The notes under the pieces were generated by a model that was not told where the DNA came from, did not search any database, and saw nothing but the letters and a program-made list of their open reading frames with translations. Made by a program: the position numbers and the translations under genes. A stretch of 64,000 bases of DNA from Leptasterias polaris (Eukaryota; Echinodermata; Asteroidea; Forcipulatida; Asteriidae), in assembly GCA_037783415.1 (NCBI GenBank), contig JAZGTN010000015.1:434001-498000 (forward strand). The letters run 5' to 3'. This document shows positions 1 through 11,154 of the stretch, in pieces; within the stretch, counting starts at the first letter, position 1; each line of letters begins with the position of its first letter.

Positions 1-77
1 GTGATTGTGTGTACAGCACCAGCAGAGAAGCTTCAACAACGTCCCATACTTAAGGTTGGTCTTTACACATTCACCTC

Positions 78-672
78 TTACCCTCCACTTACCCCTTCCC
101 TACACTACCCATTCCGTACACTTACCCCTTCCCTACACTACCCATCCCTCCACTTACCCCTTCCCTACACTACCCATCCCTCCACTTACCCCTTCCCTAC
201 ACTACCCATCCCTCCACTTACCCCTTCCCTACACTACCCATCCCTCCACTTACCCCTTCCCTACACTACCCATCCCTCCACTTACCCCTTCCCTACACTA
301 CCCATCCCTCCACTTACCCCTTCCCTACACTACCCATCCCTCCACTCACCCCTTCCCTACACTACCCATCCCTCCACTTACCCCTTCCCTACACTACCCA
401 TCCCTCCACTTACCCCTTCCCTACACTACCCATCCCTCCACTTACCCCTTCCCTACACTACCCATCCCTCCACTTACCCCTTCCCTACACTACCCATCCC
501 TCCACTTACCCCTTCCCTACACTACCCATCCCTCCACTTACCCCTTCCCTACACTACCCATCCCTCCACTTACCCCTTCCCTACACTACCCATTCCGTAC
601 ACTTACCCCTTCCCTACACTACCCATTCCGTACACTTACCCCTTCCCTACACTACCCATTCCGTACACTACC
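78..672. repeat. 32-bp minisatellite, about 18 units
   Basis: A tandem array of a C/T-rich 32-bp unit with core CACTTACCCCTTCCCTACAC. Most units are identical. The first unit and the last few carry CCATTCCGTA in place of CCATCCCTCC, and one unit has CACTCACC. Two forward frames stay open across it and would give Pro/Leu/Tyr/His-rich repeats, but this follows from the unit lacking stop codons in those frames; I do not call it a gene. It probably lies in an upstream WDR6 intron, because the first WDR6 exon seen here starts at 1003. Confidence 0.95.
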
Positions 673-761
673 CCTAGAGGGTTGCATCCACCCTTCCTGA
701 TTGATAAGCACTGCATTAGGTCTTAACATATGTCTGTTTGTTCAAGCGCCTTGAGTACCTT

Positions 762-932
762 ATAGATGGATTGCAATACGTGTCATTGACCGCCATCTTT
801 GATGTAAAACAATGGAAAAGTGCACGCGTGTACACGCTACGCACGACTCTCAGCCAATGATAGCTCTTCACGCGTGCACAATTAATCAAAGATGGCGGCC
901 AATGACGTCTATCCCTATTGCAATCCATCTAT
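762..932. mobile_element. Fold-back MITE in WDR6 intron
   Basis: The left end TAGATGGATTGCAATA is repeated inverted at the right end (TATTGCAATCCATCTA). A second block, CATTGACCGCCATCTTTGAT, is matched inverted by ATCAAAGATGGCGGCCAATG. A third, inner block is GTGCACGCGTG against CACGCGTGCAC. The element is therefore one imperfect hairpin of about 170 bp. It has no coding capacity and looks like a non-autonomous snap-back transposon. I could not fix the superfamily or the target duplication. Confidence 0.75.
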
Positions 933-1002
933 TGGTAGATGCGTGCCTGATATAAGACTATATATTATTATTATTATTATTATTATATTATTTACACAAC
1001 AG

Positions 1003-4000
1003 GAAAGTTTGCATGGACGAAAAGTGAGTTGCATCAAACATCTAGCTACTGTTGCAGTACCTGAAGGTAGGCTAGGCATTGTGTACTCTCTAAGTATTCT
1101 GACTGATTGATACCGTTAAATAACTGCACATCTTCCCAAATTCTTACCCTGATTGTTACTGATATTGCTGGATTCAGTACTGTGAAGCCAAATCTAAAAC
1201 TGGTTCACATGTCTTAAAAGCCTGAATATTAGCCAGTTCGCTTTGGATTAAAAATCTTCCTGTTACTCATGTGGGTTTATTTTCAGTCAAAAAGCACATT
1301 TTTTTCTTGCCACTAATATATTGTTTTGTAAATGAAACTCTGTTTAGACACCGATATAAAGAAGCTTTCTCAATGACAACTGTTGATTTTAATGACTCAT
1401 ACAAGTTTCTGAAAAACAATCAGACCATTGGAAAGACGATATGTAGAAAGACAAAATGTAGAAAGACAAAATGTAGAAAGACAAAATGTAGAAAGACAAA
1501 ATGTAGAAAGACAAAATGTAGAAAGACAAAATGTAGAAAGACAAAATGTAGAGGGCGCACTGACTATTGGATTGTATTCTGCATCTTTTTACCATTTTGT
1601 TTGAAAAAAATAATTGTTGACATCTGGTTTTTTAAAGTCAAACTTTCTGAAAGACTGCTTTGATAAGAAAATTAGTTTTCTTGTTTTCTTGTTTTCTTGT
1701 TTTCTTGTAGGTGAGTGTGCAATTGTTGTCTCAGGAAGTGAAGACAATGCTGTGAATATTTCTGTTGTCATTTGTATCCTTTTAGGTTCAACAAATTTTG
1801 GGTTGAACAAATCAAAATTGACTAAATTGTACCTGTGACCTCTGTATTAACATGCCAGCGCTCTACCAACTGAGCTGACTAGCCCTCAGTTGGCAGTCTC
1901 CCTATTTTGTCAATATATTTTTTCGGGGATGCCAGTCAGAAGCCACAAAATCGTTAGCTGCTGTATAGCCAGGGATCACACCCAAGTTTGCGATACAACC
2001 TGGGAAGCGGCAGCAGAGGGATCACCAACTTTTGTTTTCAAATATCTTGACTTTTAAATTAAATTTAACCTTAATTTGGTTTGAAGATAATTGTTGTTTT
2101 CGTACACCTTCATTTAAGACTTGTAGAGTTTTCCTGAACAAGTGCCTCGTAGCCCCTCCATGTAATCCTCCAACGATTCATGTTTTACATCGTCTAAATG
2201 TCCACATTTCTAGCGTACGCTGTCTTGCCACATGTCCCTCTTCATACACAAATGTTGTCTTGGAGCAAGGAGAGGTCACAGGAGGTCATAACCCAGGTCG
2301 AAGGTTACTGTTCTCAGTTGGAGGGAGGCGAGCCATTCAGTGTTGGAGAGTGAGAATCCCTACAGAGTGCTACGTTAAGGATCAGGTCAGTTGTGATTTG
2401 CATATGTCAGAATTTAAAAAGATTGATTTCCCTTTGCCTTTAGAGGTATTTAACAGGAGTGGCATAATGCATAGTTGTGCATTAACAAAATGATATCACT
2501 GCCTGTAAAGATGGCACCGTGGAGTGATGTCAAGTGGCAACTGTCTATTGAAATCCTCTGATATAAAAATTTCAATCCGATTTTAACTTCAGATTCACAA
2601 GTGGATGAAAACAGCTTGCACCGTTGAGCACCTTGCTTCCTATGGAAACACAGACAATGTCAAACAACGACGTTGGCTCAAGAAACATGGTCGGCCAATA
2701 GATGCAGAGACACGATTCATGTCGGTGTGTGTATGGAAGGAAAGTGAGTTAGGACTCTCAAAGACTGATGGTAGAAAGATTGACTATTTCTTAGGCGTGG
2801 GAGGATCGGATGCTGTGATCAGGTAATATTTGTGGATCTTAATAATAAAAAGATATGTGATTTAACAAAATATCAAGTAATAAATCACTACAAACATATT
2901 TATCTTCAGAATTGTTACTATTTGATGGGCTTTCTCACACTTGATACTTAAAAAGGCAAGAGCATCACAGGCATGATAATTTTCTGGATTTTTCCGGAAT
3001 TCCGGATTTTTCACTTCAAATTATGTGGTCTCCGAGTTCAGTGTGAATTTGATATAAAATTTGGGGGGTAGGGTGTGGGTGTATGTAGATTTCAATAATT
3101 TCTCTTCTAGGATCAGAAATTGTTAGTTAATTTTACCTTTACACCGCTTAAATAAATTACCGCCCGGCGGCGGCCGGTCCAAATATATTTCTTCCATGTG
3201 CATCGCAGCTAGAAGATCGATAGACTTCTCTCATTCCCCGCTTCATTCGCGTGCGCGGTACGGTTTGACCGTAATACATGTATGTTTACTGCTGCAGCAA
3301 AGGAACATGTGTGAGAGACATTGAAAAGTCTACTGACAACAACGCACGGTGTTTTGTGGATGCCCGCGAATCGTTAGACTTTTTTAACCAGTCGTCACTA
3401 CGCACGTTCATAGGCAAAAGTGCCAGTTCTTCGATATGTTTAATGTGTTTTACGGCTGGAGATATTTCTACGCATTGAACTATGACCTGGAAGAAACTTC
3501 GAGACAATGCAATGAGTGTGCGTCACACACGTGTGTGAGGAGAGTCGTCGACGTTTGAGTTGACGTCTCACATTATTTTTCCAAAATGCTGTGGTATGTA
3601 AACTGTCGGGATAATCTTGGAGATACTAAAAGGTGTTTGAAGAACAATTTTCAATGTCCAAAGGGGAACAACACTTGACACTATCACAGGTAAAGACCCC
3701 AAAAATCAAAATTTCTTACATTACATTTTACAAAAACATTGTCTGCTCCGTTCATTTTTTCGTGGATTAATTCAGAAGATCATTATATTTTTAGCTTTTT
3801 TAGACAACAATAACTCTTCCCCAGTCCCACCTATGGTCCCATTAACGCTAAAGGGGTTCACCGAGTGCGGCGCTGACGCCTGGGTCAACTTGTCCAAATT
3901 CCGGACATGCAAAAATTGCGGAAATTGCCCAAAATCCGGATGTGCATTTTTAGCGTTAGATTTTTCCGGATTTGTTTTCATCGCCTATACTCATGCCTGG

Positions 4001-7000
4001 CATGAAGGCATTTTCTTCTCAGTAAAGGGTACCTCTATGAGGAAATTGTAAATTTCTATTGGAACATTACAAGGGGAACCCAGGGAATGACCAGGGCAAT
4101 TGCCTCTGTTGCCTCCATGAAGTACCAGGTCTGTTTTCTTCTAACAATCATTTTCTAATTTTTCTGTAAAGTTGCCATAAAGTTTTATGTAAATCCCCTG
4201 GTAATGGCACTTAAAATTTCAATTTATCTCAATCACATCAGATTGGGGTATTTTTCTTCATTTGACAGTTGTGAAATTTTTTGTAAAGAAGTTAAGTAAA
4301 TGTATTTTAAACTCAAATCTGTTTTTTAAAGTACCTCTTTGTGTTTTTATTTATATTTTTTCTGTTGCAGGGTCTTTACCTTCAGTGAGGAAACCAAAGT
4401 GTTGAGTCCACTTCTCTCAACAGACTGTCAACAAGGTTGTCTTCTTACCACAGTCAGCATTGTACATCACTGCCCATGGGGCACAGTCCCCATTCTCCTG
4501 TCTGCAGGAACCAATGGGAAGATTGCCTTATGGGATATTCAGAAAGCGATCAAGGAATGTGGTAAAGAGGTTAGAAGGGAGCTTTTGAGCATAGAGGAGG
4601 GAGATTTTACAAATAATGAAATAAAAATGGATTCAGATGTTTGTTTCTCATCGGAAGCATCCATCAGTAGCCATGGTGACACCATGGTCTCCTCTGAAAC
4701 CATCACAACGGAACTATCACCAGGCCAGGTGGGGGTTCCAAACTCAGAACTGAAAACAAACTCACAAAGTCATCAAAGCTTTTGGACAAACGAAAAATCA
4801 CTTTCATTGCTCCACCAAGAGAGGAAGCAATCACAGTCAGCGCCATCAACTCCGGACGGATCTAGCGTTCATCAAGAGGAGTGTGATGCATTATGGGATA
4901 CCGATGAGGAGATTGGTAGACTATTACTATCCGTGTCGGCGCATCAGTCAGGGGTCAATGCACTTTGTATCACTCAAATAGACAGTGAGTACTTTGTTTG
5001 TGTTTATAATCTTATGTTGAGTCCTTACAGTACTTCAAACCAAGAAGTAAACAACTGTCCCCAACTTTCAGGACTGAAAAATGTCAGACTTTAATCTGAA
5101 TTCAGACTTTTATATGTCAGCCTGGTGAATATATGTCAGCCTGGTGAATATAAGTTTTCACCATTGATGAAGAAATCATTCTGTTTGATCTACATCTCTA
5201 TTAGCGTTGAGGACACTGTTTGCCGAAGCTTCTTGAAATCTATAACTCCAGGGGTTACTAAATGTTGGACATGCCATCATTTCAACACGCTTTCTAAAAT
5301 GGTACATCCTAAAGTCAACAGTATTTCTTGATTGATAATGCCCTCTTGTGACAATGGGTCGTACATGTACGATTGATGACACTTTTTGAGTACATAAAAA
5401 AGATTCTACATGTGCGACCTTGGCACTGACAGAGTTAATAGAAGTAATAATTTGCATTAGGATTAACAAAATAATATTTTGGTTTTATCATACAGCTGAT
5501 AAAATGATAAAACCAAAATATTATTCTTTATCCACAAAGCAAATTTATTAAATTGTTTGCGGTAACCGCTGCTAATTATATGATTTAAACTGGCATCTTG
5601 TCACTGGGCGTACTCAGTGGTCAGTGGATAAAATACCTGGTGTAGAATGCAGGGGTCATGGGTTCAAATACCTGGTGTAGAATGCAGGGGTCATGGGTTC
5701 AAATACCTGGTGTAGAATGCAGGGGTCATGGGTTCAAATCCCACTTGAGTAATATGCCTGTGGATTTTTATCTTACAGAACTCGGGAGAAAGTAAACAGT
5801 GCTTATCAAACATCAGAACAGGCCTCATTCTTTGTTTTTGAAAGGAGAAGGGCACCAAAGCGTTTTCTCCTTGGTAAACGGCACCTCTATGAGGAAATTG
5901 TAAATTTCTATTGGAACATTACAAGGGGAACCCAGGGAATGACCAGGGACAATGGAGGCAATTCCCTGGGTTGGCTCAGTGAAGTTTCAGTCCTGTTGGT
6001 GTATTGGTAAACCAGTTCTCTCTTTCGTTTCAGATTATCGTTATATCATGGTTAGCGGAGGTGATGATAATGCTATTCATTTTGCTTTGATGTCAGTATC
6101 CTCCAGTCAATCAAATCAACTCATAACATTGAGATTAGAAAGTTCTTACACTATGAGTCAGTCCCATGCTGCTCAGGTTACAGGTATGTAGTAGTAGTAG
6201 TAGTATTAATATATATTTCTGGTAATAAAACCAAGGATGCCTCATAAGTGAAGTCTCGCAAGCCTGAGGAAACCTGTAAACAAGGGTGTTTGCTATGTGA
6301 ACCAGGTTAACCCTTCCTCTTCCATGAGAAGTGTTTGCGGTTCTTTTCAGTGCAGAATAAAGTAAGACATTTCAAAAGTGAAATTATCTAAAAAGCTGTT
6401 GAAGTGATGTCCAACAATGACTACTAGACCAGTAGTTTTACAATTACCAGCATTTCTTATCAGAGTTATTTCCCAGCAGTCAACAAGTATTTTTATGATC
6501 TCTTCATCAGGTCTGTGTTTTATTGACCGGTTTACGGTTGTTTCTTCTTCGATTGACCAAAGAATGATCATATGGAAGGTTGATCTCACAGCTGATGACA
6601 CGCCCACATTTGAGGTAACCCTAAAGACCGTTCATACTTCAAATGTAATGAAATATGCCTGTGTGATCATGAAAACACAGCCCCTTTAAGTAATTTACTT
6701 GTATCCTTCCTGATTCTGACAATTTCCAACCCCATTATGGTAACTCAACTTTTGGTGGTACACCTAATCACATGCAAAGCATAATCAGTTTACTAGTGCA
6801 GTCCGTAGTCCAAAAGAACCTTAATGAGTTAATGTGGCCAGAGTTTGTGTATAGTTTGCTTATAATGTGGTACACATTTGAAGATTTAATGGAATTTGCA
6901 ATAATATCCTGACAAAAAAATGCTATATGTTAAATATGTATTTATTTATTAGTTTAATTTTGTTGATGATACAATATACAAGCAGAGGCCGCCCAGGGAA

Positions 7001-7896
7001 GGGCAAAAGTAAAAACAACTGTCATCAAAAAAAGATGTGCTGCTTAGGAATCAGTAATAAATGTATATTTCTAAATATTGAATGTTCCCTTAATTTTTTA
7101 AGCAGAATTAGAAATACAAACAATGGTTATTTTCAGGTAAGGCAAATCTGCAGCTCGTTTATCCTGATAGCTGACTGCTGTGATATAACCTTTTTCACAT
7201 CAAGGTAAAACTCAAAGAGTCTTTCATAATTATACAAATCATCGAAGCATGAAAAGACAACCAGCCATAAAATACAGAGCACAAGGCTAATCAAACTCAG
7301 TCACAAAAATCTGCTGATTTTACTGGTCATTCTTTCTGGCTATTTAAACCATTTCATAGTATCATTTCATTTCAAATGCTTTCATTTAATATGATAAAAT
7401 TAATTAATTAGACAAAGTAATCGTCTTGCAAAAGCTGTAATACGCAGAAGAAGATGAAAACGTTTGAAGCGATTAAACAAAATGAAAACATGGCCTTTTT
7501 TGAGCAACAAGTTTTATGGTACTTTTTTCTTGGAAAATAGAGGATTATAATCATTATAGTTATATAAAAATTCAAATATTTGTTCTCTTCCAAAAATCTA
7601 TAATGTACCATTCCTTTTGGATGTTTGTTGAGAACTAGAGGGTTGGTCCATTTTATCTGGGGATGGGAATAATTTTCTTCCAGCTAGAAATAGCCAAGGT
7701 TAAAGCTCTTCAATTTGTTTCTCCCTTTTTGAAGAATTATTCTACAAATGAACGGAACATCAATGTATTGAAACAATCTCCATAAAAATATCTAGATTGA
7801 AGTGAAAATAACATTTCTTGTTTCTCCAGGGACGCTGAACATTGTATTGCAGTGTGTGGCCAGGGAGTACAGGTACTATGCCTGAAGGAACATTAA
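1003..7896 (+). CDS. WDR6: WDR6, C-terminal part (nine exons), tRNA methylation WD40 protein
   Basis: Exons 1003-1066, 1711-1751, 2119-2385, 2593-2822, 4371-4984, 6034-6183, 6511-6614, 7137-7204 and 7830-7896, all with AG/GT borders. The phases join cleanly and the lengths total 1605 nt, i.e. 534 residues plus TAA. The product matches the C-terminal half of WDR6 (about 1,120 residues in human, from memory): SGSEDN, HISSVRCL, DAETRFMS, ILLSAGTNGKIALWDIQ, HQSGVNAL, SSSIDQRMIIWKV and the end CIAVCGQGVQVL all align with WDR6 blade strands. WDR6 is known to partner FTSJ1 in 2'-O-methylation of the wobble nucleotide (position 34) of certain tRNAs. The exon 1711-1751 donor (GTGAAT) is weak and its end is the least certain; it was chosen because it keeps phase with the acceptor at 2119. 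A Ser/Thr/Glu-rich insert of about 115 residues sits in exon 4371-4984. The N-terminal exons are upstream of the window. Confidence 0.9.
1441..1551. repeat. 15-bp tandem repeat, 7 units
   Basis: Seven identical copies of ATGTAGAAAGACAAA plus a partial copy, inside a WDR6 intron about 160 bp before the exon at 1711. The 15-bp period keeps the frame open, which produces a misleading Lys/Cys/Arg repeat ORF. A further short array, TTTTCTTG repeated, forms the polypyrimidine tract at about 1677-1708 directly before that exon. Confidence 0.95.
1806..1893 (-). mobile_element. tRNA-derived SINE remnant
   Basis: On the minus strand the stretch reads like a tRNA. There is a good D-arm/A-box (CAGCTCAGTTGGTAGAGCGC), an anticodon-arm-like region, and a decayed B-box region (GTCACAGGTACAATTT, in place of the GGTTCGAATCC type). 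The acceptor stem does not close, so this is a pseudo-tRNA or SINE head and not a working gene. It lies in the WDR6 intron between exons 1711-1751 and 2119-2385. Confidence 0.6.
2968..3999. mobile_element. hAT-like non-autonomous DNA transposon in WDR6 intron
   Basis: The left end CAGGCATGATAATTTTCTGG and the right end, read inverted as CAGGCATGAGTATAGGCGAT, form terminal inverted repeats. TCCGGAAAA-type motifs follow inside both ends. The flanks GCATCA (2962-2967) and GCATGA (4000-4005) are a plausible imperfect 6-bp target duplication. The interior is more GC-rich than the surroundings (for example 3160-3250) and has no open frame resembling a transposase. CAG-initiated ends suggest a hAT-type element; that is inference. 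It accounts for most of the 1.5-kb intron 2823-4370. Confidence 0.65.
4000..4133 (+). mobile_element. Dispersed short MITE, copy 1 (CCTCTATGAGGAAATTG family)
   Basis: It shares a long central block, ACCTCTATGAGGAAATTGTA through GAATGACCAGGG, with copies at 5819-5995 and 28040-28214. The latter shows inverted ends of the type CAGGCCTGATGC. It abuts the end of the hAT-like element at 3999, so the two may be nested. No coding content. Confidence 0.65.
5606..5756 (+). mobile_element. tRNA-derived SINE with triplicated B-box segment
   Basis: A tRNA-like head: an A-box-like TGGTCAGTGGATAAAA near 5618, then CCTGGTGTAGAATGCAGGGG, then the B-box GGGTTCAAATCCCACTT. A 35-bp segment containing the B-box (GGGTCATGGGTTCAAAT) is present three times in tandem at 5641-5745. 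A single-segment relative lies inverted at about 45550-45655. The element is in the WDR6 intron between exons 4371-4984 and 6034-6183. Confidence 0.75.
5819..5995 (+). mobile_element. Dispersed short MITE, copy 2
   Basis: Starts CAGGCCTCATTC and ends GTTTCAGTCCTG. Its central 90 bp are nearly identical to the copy at 4000-4133. It ends fewer than 40 bp before the WDR6 exon at 6034, so it lies close to the branch-point region of that intron. Confidence 0.65.
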
Positions 7897-8197
7897 AAGT
7901 TAAGTCAACTCTACATGCTTTGAATCAAGTCTGTATGGTAACTCAAGTAAAAAAAGCATATCTTATGTTTTTAGGTTAATTTTATCTTTCCAGGAGTTTG
8001 TGCAATGCATTTGATTTTATTGGAGCAGTGAGATGTTACCTTTGGTAAGAAAAGAATTAGAAAGGAATTCTGAATTTGTTTTTTTTCCTCTCAATTTTTC
8101 TGAAGTAAACATGGATTGTTGATATTTGTATAAAAAGATTGGACACAAAAAGGGATGTACAGACTGTGGTGCAATTTCATGAAGTGGTATGTCCCCC

Positions 8198-8198
<1 letters not shown>

Positions 8199-8233
<35 letters not shown>
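8199..8233. repeat. Poly-C tract, 35 bases
   Basis: An uninterrupted run of 35 C downstream of the WDR6 stop. Homopolymer length is prone to sequencing error. The Pro-rich and Gly-rich ORFs through it are artefacts. Confidence 0.95.
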
Positions 8234-8421
8234 ACCACCTCTTATTGTGTCTTTACTGTGGTCTGGGAGTCCCAGGAATTCCTTAGACAATTTTAGGGGG
8301 TACTTCTGCACAAAAAGGAAAAGAGTGTGTTAAAGTATAGGAACTTTTTGGGGGGGGATACTCTCTGCTTTATTTTGGGCATGGTATACTTTTCCCGCTA
8401 TCTTAACGGTCAACAGCTTAA

Positions 8422-9015
8422 AGATGGACTACAACGAAAACTCACACATTAAATTTACTATCGAACCTTGTTTATGTTGTGTTCAGGTAACAATTTATTG
8501 TTGTGGTCATGTTTTTCTCTAAATAATTTTGTTGCAATTTGACCGAAAAAATTAGACCTCGATTCTTCGATTTTGAAATTTCCCGCCCTGTACTGGTTCC
8601 CGGCAAAGATCCATTGAAAACCACAATGAAATCCACGATATAGTACCAGCGGACTTGTAAACCAGCGAAAAGTGATGACGTACTACCCATGAGCAACCGA
8701 GAGTAAACAAAAGACGTGATGTTATTCCGTGTGTATTATGTATGCGTTTTCATGCAGAGGCAAGTTTACATGCAGTTTACAAGTCCGCTGGTACTATATC
8801 GTGGATTTCATTGTGGTTTTCAATGGATCTTTGCCGGGAACCAGTACAGGGCGGGAAATTTCAAAATCGAAGAATCGAGGTCTAATTTTTTCGGTCAAAT
8901 TGCAACAAAAATATTTAGAGAAAAACATGACCACAACAATAAATTGTTACCTGAACACAACCTAAACAAGGTTCGATAGTAAATTTAATGTGTGAGTTTT
9001 CGTTGTAGTCCATCT
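8422..9015. mobile_element. 594-bp long inverted repeat flanked by TTAA (fold-back element)
   Basis: The left arm 8422-8661 and the right arm 8776-9015 are both exactly 240 bp and pair without gaps. I found only about two mismatches by eye. The spacer is 114 bp. The ends are AGATGGACTACAACG and its inverse, and TTAA stands directly outside both ends (8418-8421 and 9016-9019), as for piggyBac- or Kolobok-type target sites. No transposase is present. A transcript through it would form a long double-stranded hairpin. It begins 525 bp after the WDR6 stop, and I see no clear polyadenylation signal between that stop and the element; AATAAA occurs at its right edge (about 9016-9023). Confidence 0.9.
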
Positions 9016-9799
9016 TTAATAAAATTTTCACCTTGTTTACAAATGACCATCATTGTGCATTCCAGGGCATATCCTTGCAGGCAAGATGCTTCATCGGTCA
9101 TGTGAGAAATCTTGTATTTTGTATCATAATTACTGCATGAAATCATCATCTGTAAAAGTGACAGATGAACAAAGTGTGGGATGGGCCCCATTCTTCATAT
9201 CAAAAGTTGTATGGATTAATTTTCACAAAATATAAGATTAAAAAAATATAAGATCTTTTATTCGACAGAGCTGTGTAGAAATTGTGCCTGCCGGAAGTCC
9301 AGTCTCTAGGGCTCTTTTTCGTACAACTCATCCCCAGTGAAAACAGTGGGTTTCACTTTTTATGATTAACAGCATGCATTCAGTGTGATAATTTTTTGTT
9401 TGTTTTGAGGTTTGTGTTTTTTTTTATTTTTTTATGTTTATGTTTTGCTTTTTGTTTCCTGAATTGTACTATTTTAAATTATTTAATGCTGGAAATGAAT
9501 GCTAATTGTGGAACTTCAATTTAATGAAAGTACATAAAATCTAATGCCAAAGATCAGCGTGTACACAAAATGGAAAGTAACAACATATAAAAACAAAACC
9601 AAATCTGATGTTGAGGAGTGTTTAATATATTCTTAAATCTGCAATTAATCCTTATATTTGACAACCAAATGAATGCATTCCCAGGGGTCAGTTGCATTAT
9701 GCAACAGTTGACATGTAAAAAATATACAGCAAGTTTTTGACAGTGTAGTCTTGCTACTGCAATGCTTGGTTGGGTTTGTCCTTGGGGGGGATGGATTAA

Positions 9800-10330
9800 A
9801 GGGACACATTGCCTTCGGATTGGGCGCTAAAAAGTGTTGGAAAGATGTTTTAAAAGTAGAATATAATGATCCACAAAAATGTTCCTTGCAGTAAATTTAC
9901 AGAATCATTGTTCAAGAGATTGGCTTTTTTGCCTACAAATTTCGTCAATTTTATTAAGTAATCATTGAATAAGGAGCTCATCTCTTGTCAGTATGCAGTT
10001 TCTTGCCCAGAAGTTATAATTCAGTAACTTTGTAAAATTGTGTTTTATATGGTTAAAATATATACATTCGTTTTGGGTTGGCCTTGCATCAAATGTTCAC
10101 ATTGATTTATTGTAAAGGCATCATTTTTGTCAGTAGACCTATCATCGTGATGACAGAAATCTATCTTTTTGATCGTGTCAGTTCACGAAATAAAAGTAAA
10201 AACTACACAATTTCGAGGTATATTTGTGTGGATAATTATGTTCTATTTTAAAACATCTGTCCAACCATATTCATTTCATAACAAACGGTTTTATAGCCCA
10301 AAGCACCTAATCTGAAGGTAACATGTCCCT
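9800..10330. mobile_element. TTAA-type inverted-repeat element, copy A
   Basis: The left end AGGGACACATTGCCTTCGGATT is matched inverted by AATCTGAAGGTAACATGTCCCT at the right. The outside flanks are TTAA (9796-9799) and TTTA (10331-10334). The interior from about 9880 to 10145 (for example CATCAAATGTTCACATTGAT) is shared with a decayed copy at about 18690-19205. No coding capacity. Non-autonomous DNA transposon. Confidence 0.75.
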
Positions 10331-11154
10331 TTTACTCACACTCTGTCCTGTCTGCATTGGTTTTTTTCCCACATATGATGTTTTATGGGCTTGGGTTTGG
10401 GCGTAATGAGTGTCAAGAAATGATGTCATATCAATGAGTCTAGACTTGAGGTTTATTGTTCTGTTGGTTGAGTGATTCGGGGTTGTTCCAGGGGCTTATA
10501 TTTATTGAAGTCTGAGTCCATAATAGGCTCCTTTTATTTTGTGAAATTTTGTTAAAAATTAATTCTCTTATTAACGTGTTTCACCAGACATTCCTGGAGT
10601 TGTTGTTTTGGGGGTTTTGGTTTTCTCTTCTTGGGGGGGGGGGGGGGGGGTGTTACACATTTTTTCTTAAGGTTTCATGTCAACAGTTTCACAGAAATAT
10701 GCTTTTAATTGATTTTATTCAATTCTCTGAGCGTTTTTTTGACATATGATGGTGTTCCTATGCGAAAAACAAACAAAAACTTTCAAAATGTGCCACAAAC
10801 AAAATCCCCAAAATACAACTAACACATAAAATTGTTACTTTAGATAATGTTTGGATCCTGACAATAGTTTATTTGTAGTTTTTAATTAACTACCACTAAT
10901 CGTTGGTGGATTTTTTTTCATGCAATACTGTAAATGAAAGCTTGTAACTTTCCCGAATCTCTAAAATTAAATATTTAAAATTAAAATCTAAATTTTGGGG
11001 TCAAATCGGCCCAAAAAACGAACCTAGCATTTTTAACATGCAGAATCAAGAACACCCACATTTAATGAATTATTGTAGGTTTAAAACTAATATCTCTATG
11101 ATGTAATATTTGAAGATAATTAGGCCTAATTAAGATCATCAATTTATATTTTAG
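10331..11154. other. Intergenic stretch, no gene seen
   Basis: AT-rich sequence between the element at 9800-10330 and the Ty3 element. It holds an 18-G tract at 10633-10650 and a TAGGCCTAAT palindrome at 11121. I see no exon-like open frame with homology. Confidence 0.6.

Noticed and set aside
1..726. Two long overlapping ORFs, Pro/Leu/Tyr/His-rich
   Set aside because: They follow entirely from the 32-bp minisatellite lacking stop codons; no non-repetitive domain, splice context or homology.
1271..1663. ORF with Lys/Cys/Arg repeats
   Set aside because: Product of the 15-bp tandem repeat in a WDR6 intron.
8017..8333. Gly- and Pro-rich ORFs near the WDR6 3' end
   Set aside because: Caused by the 35-C homopolymer.
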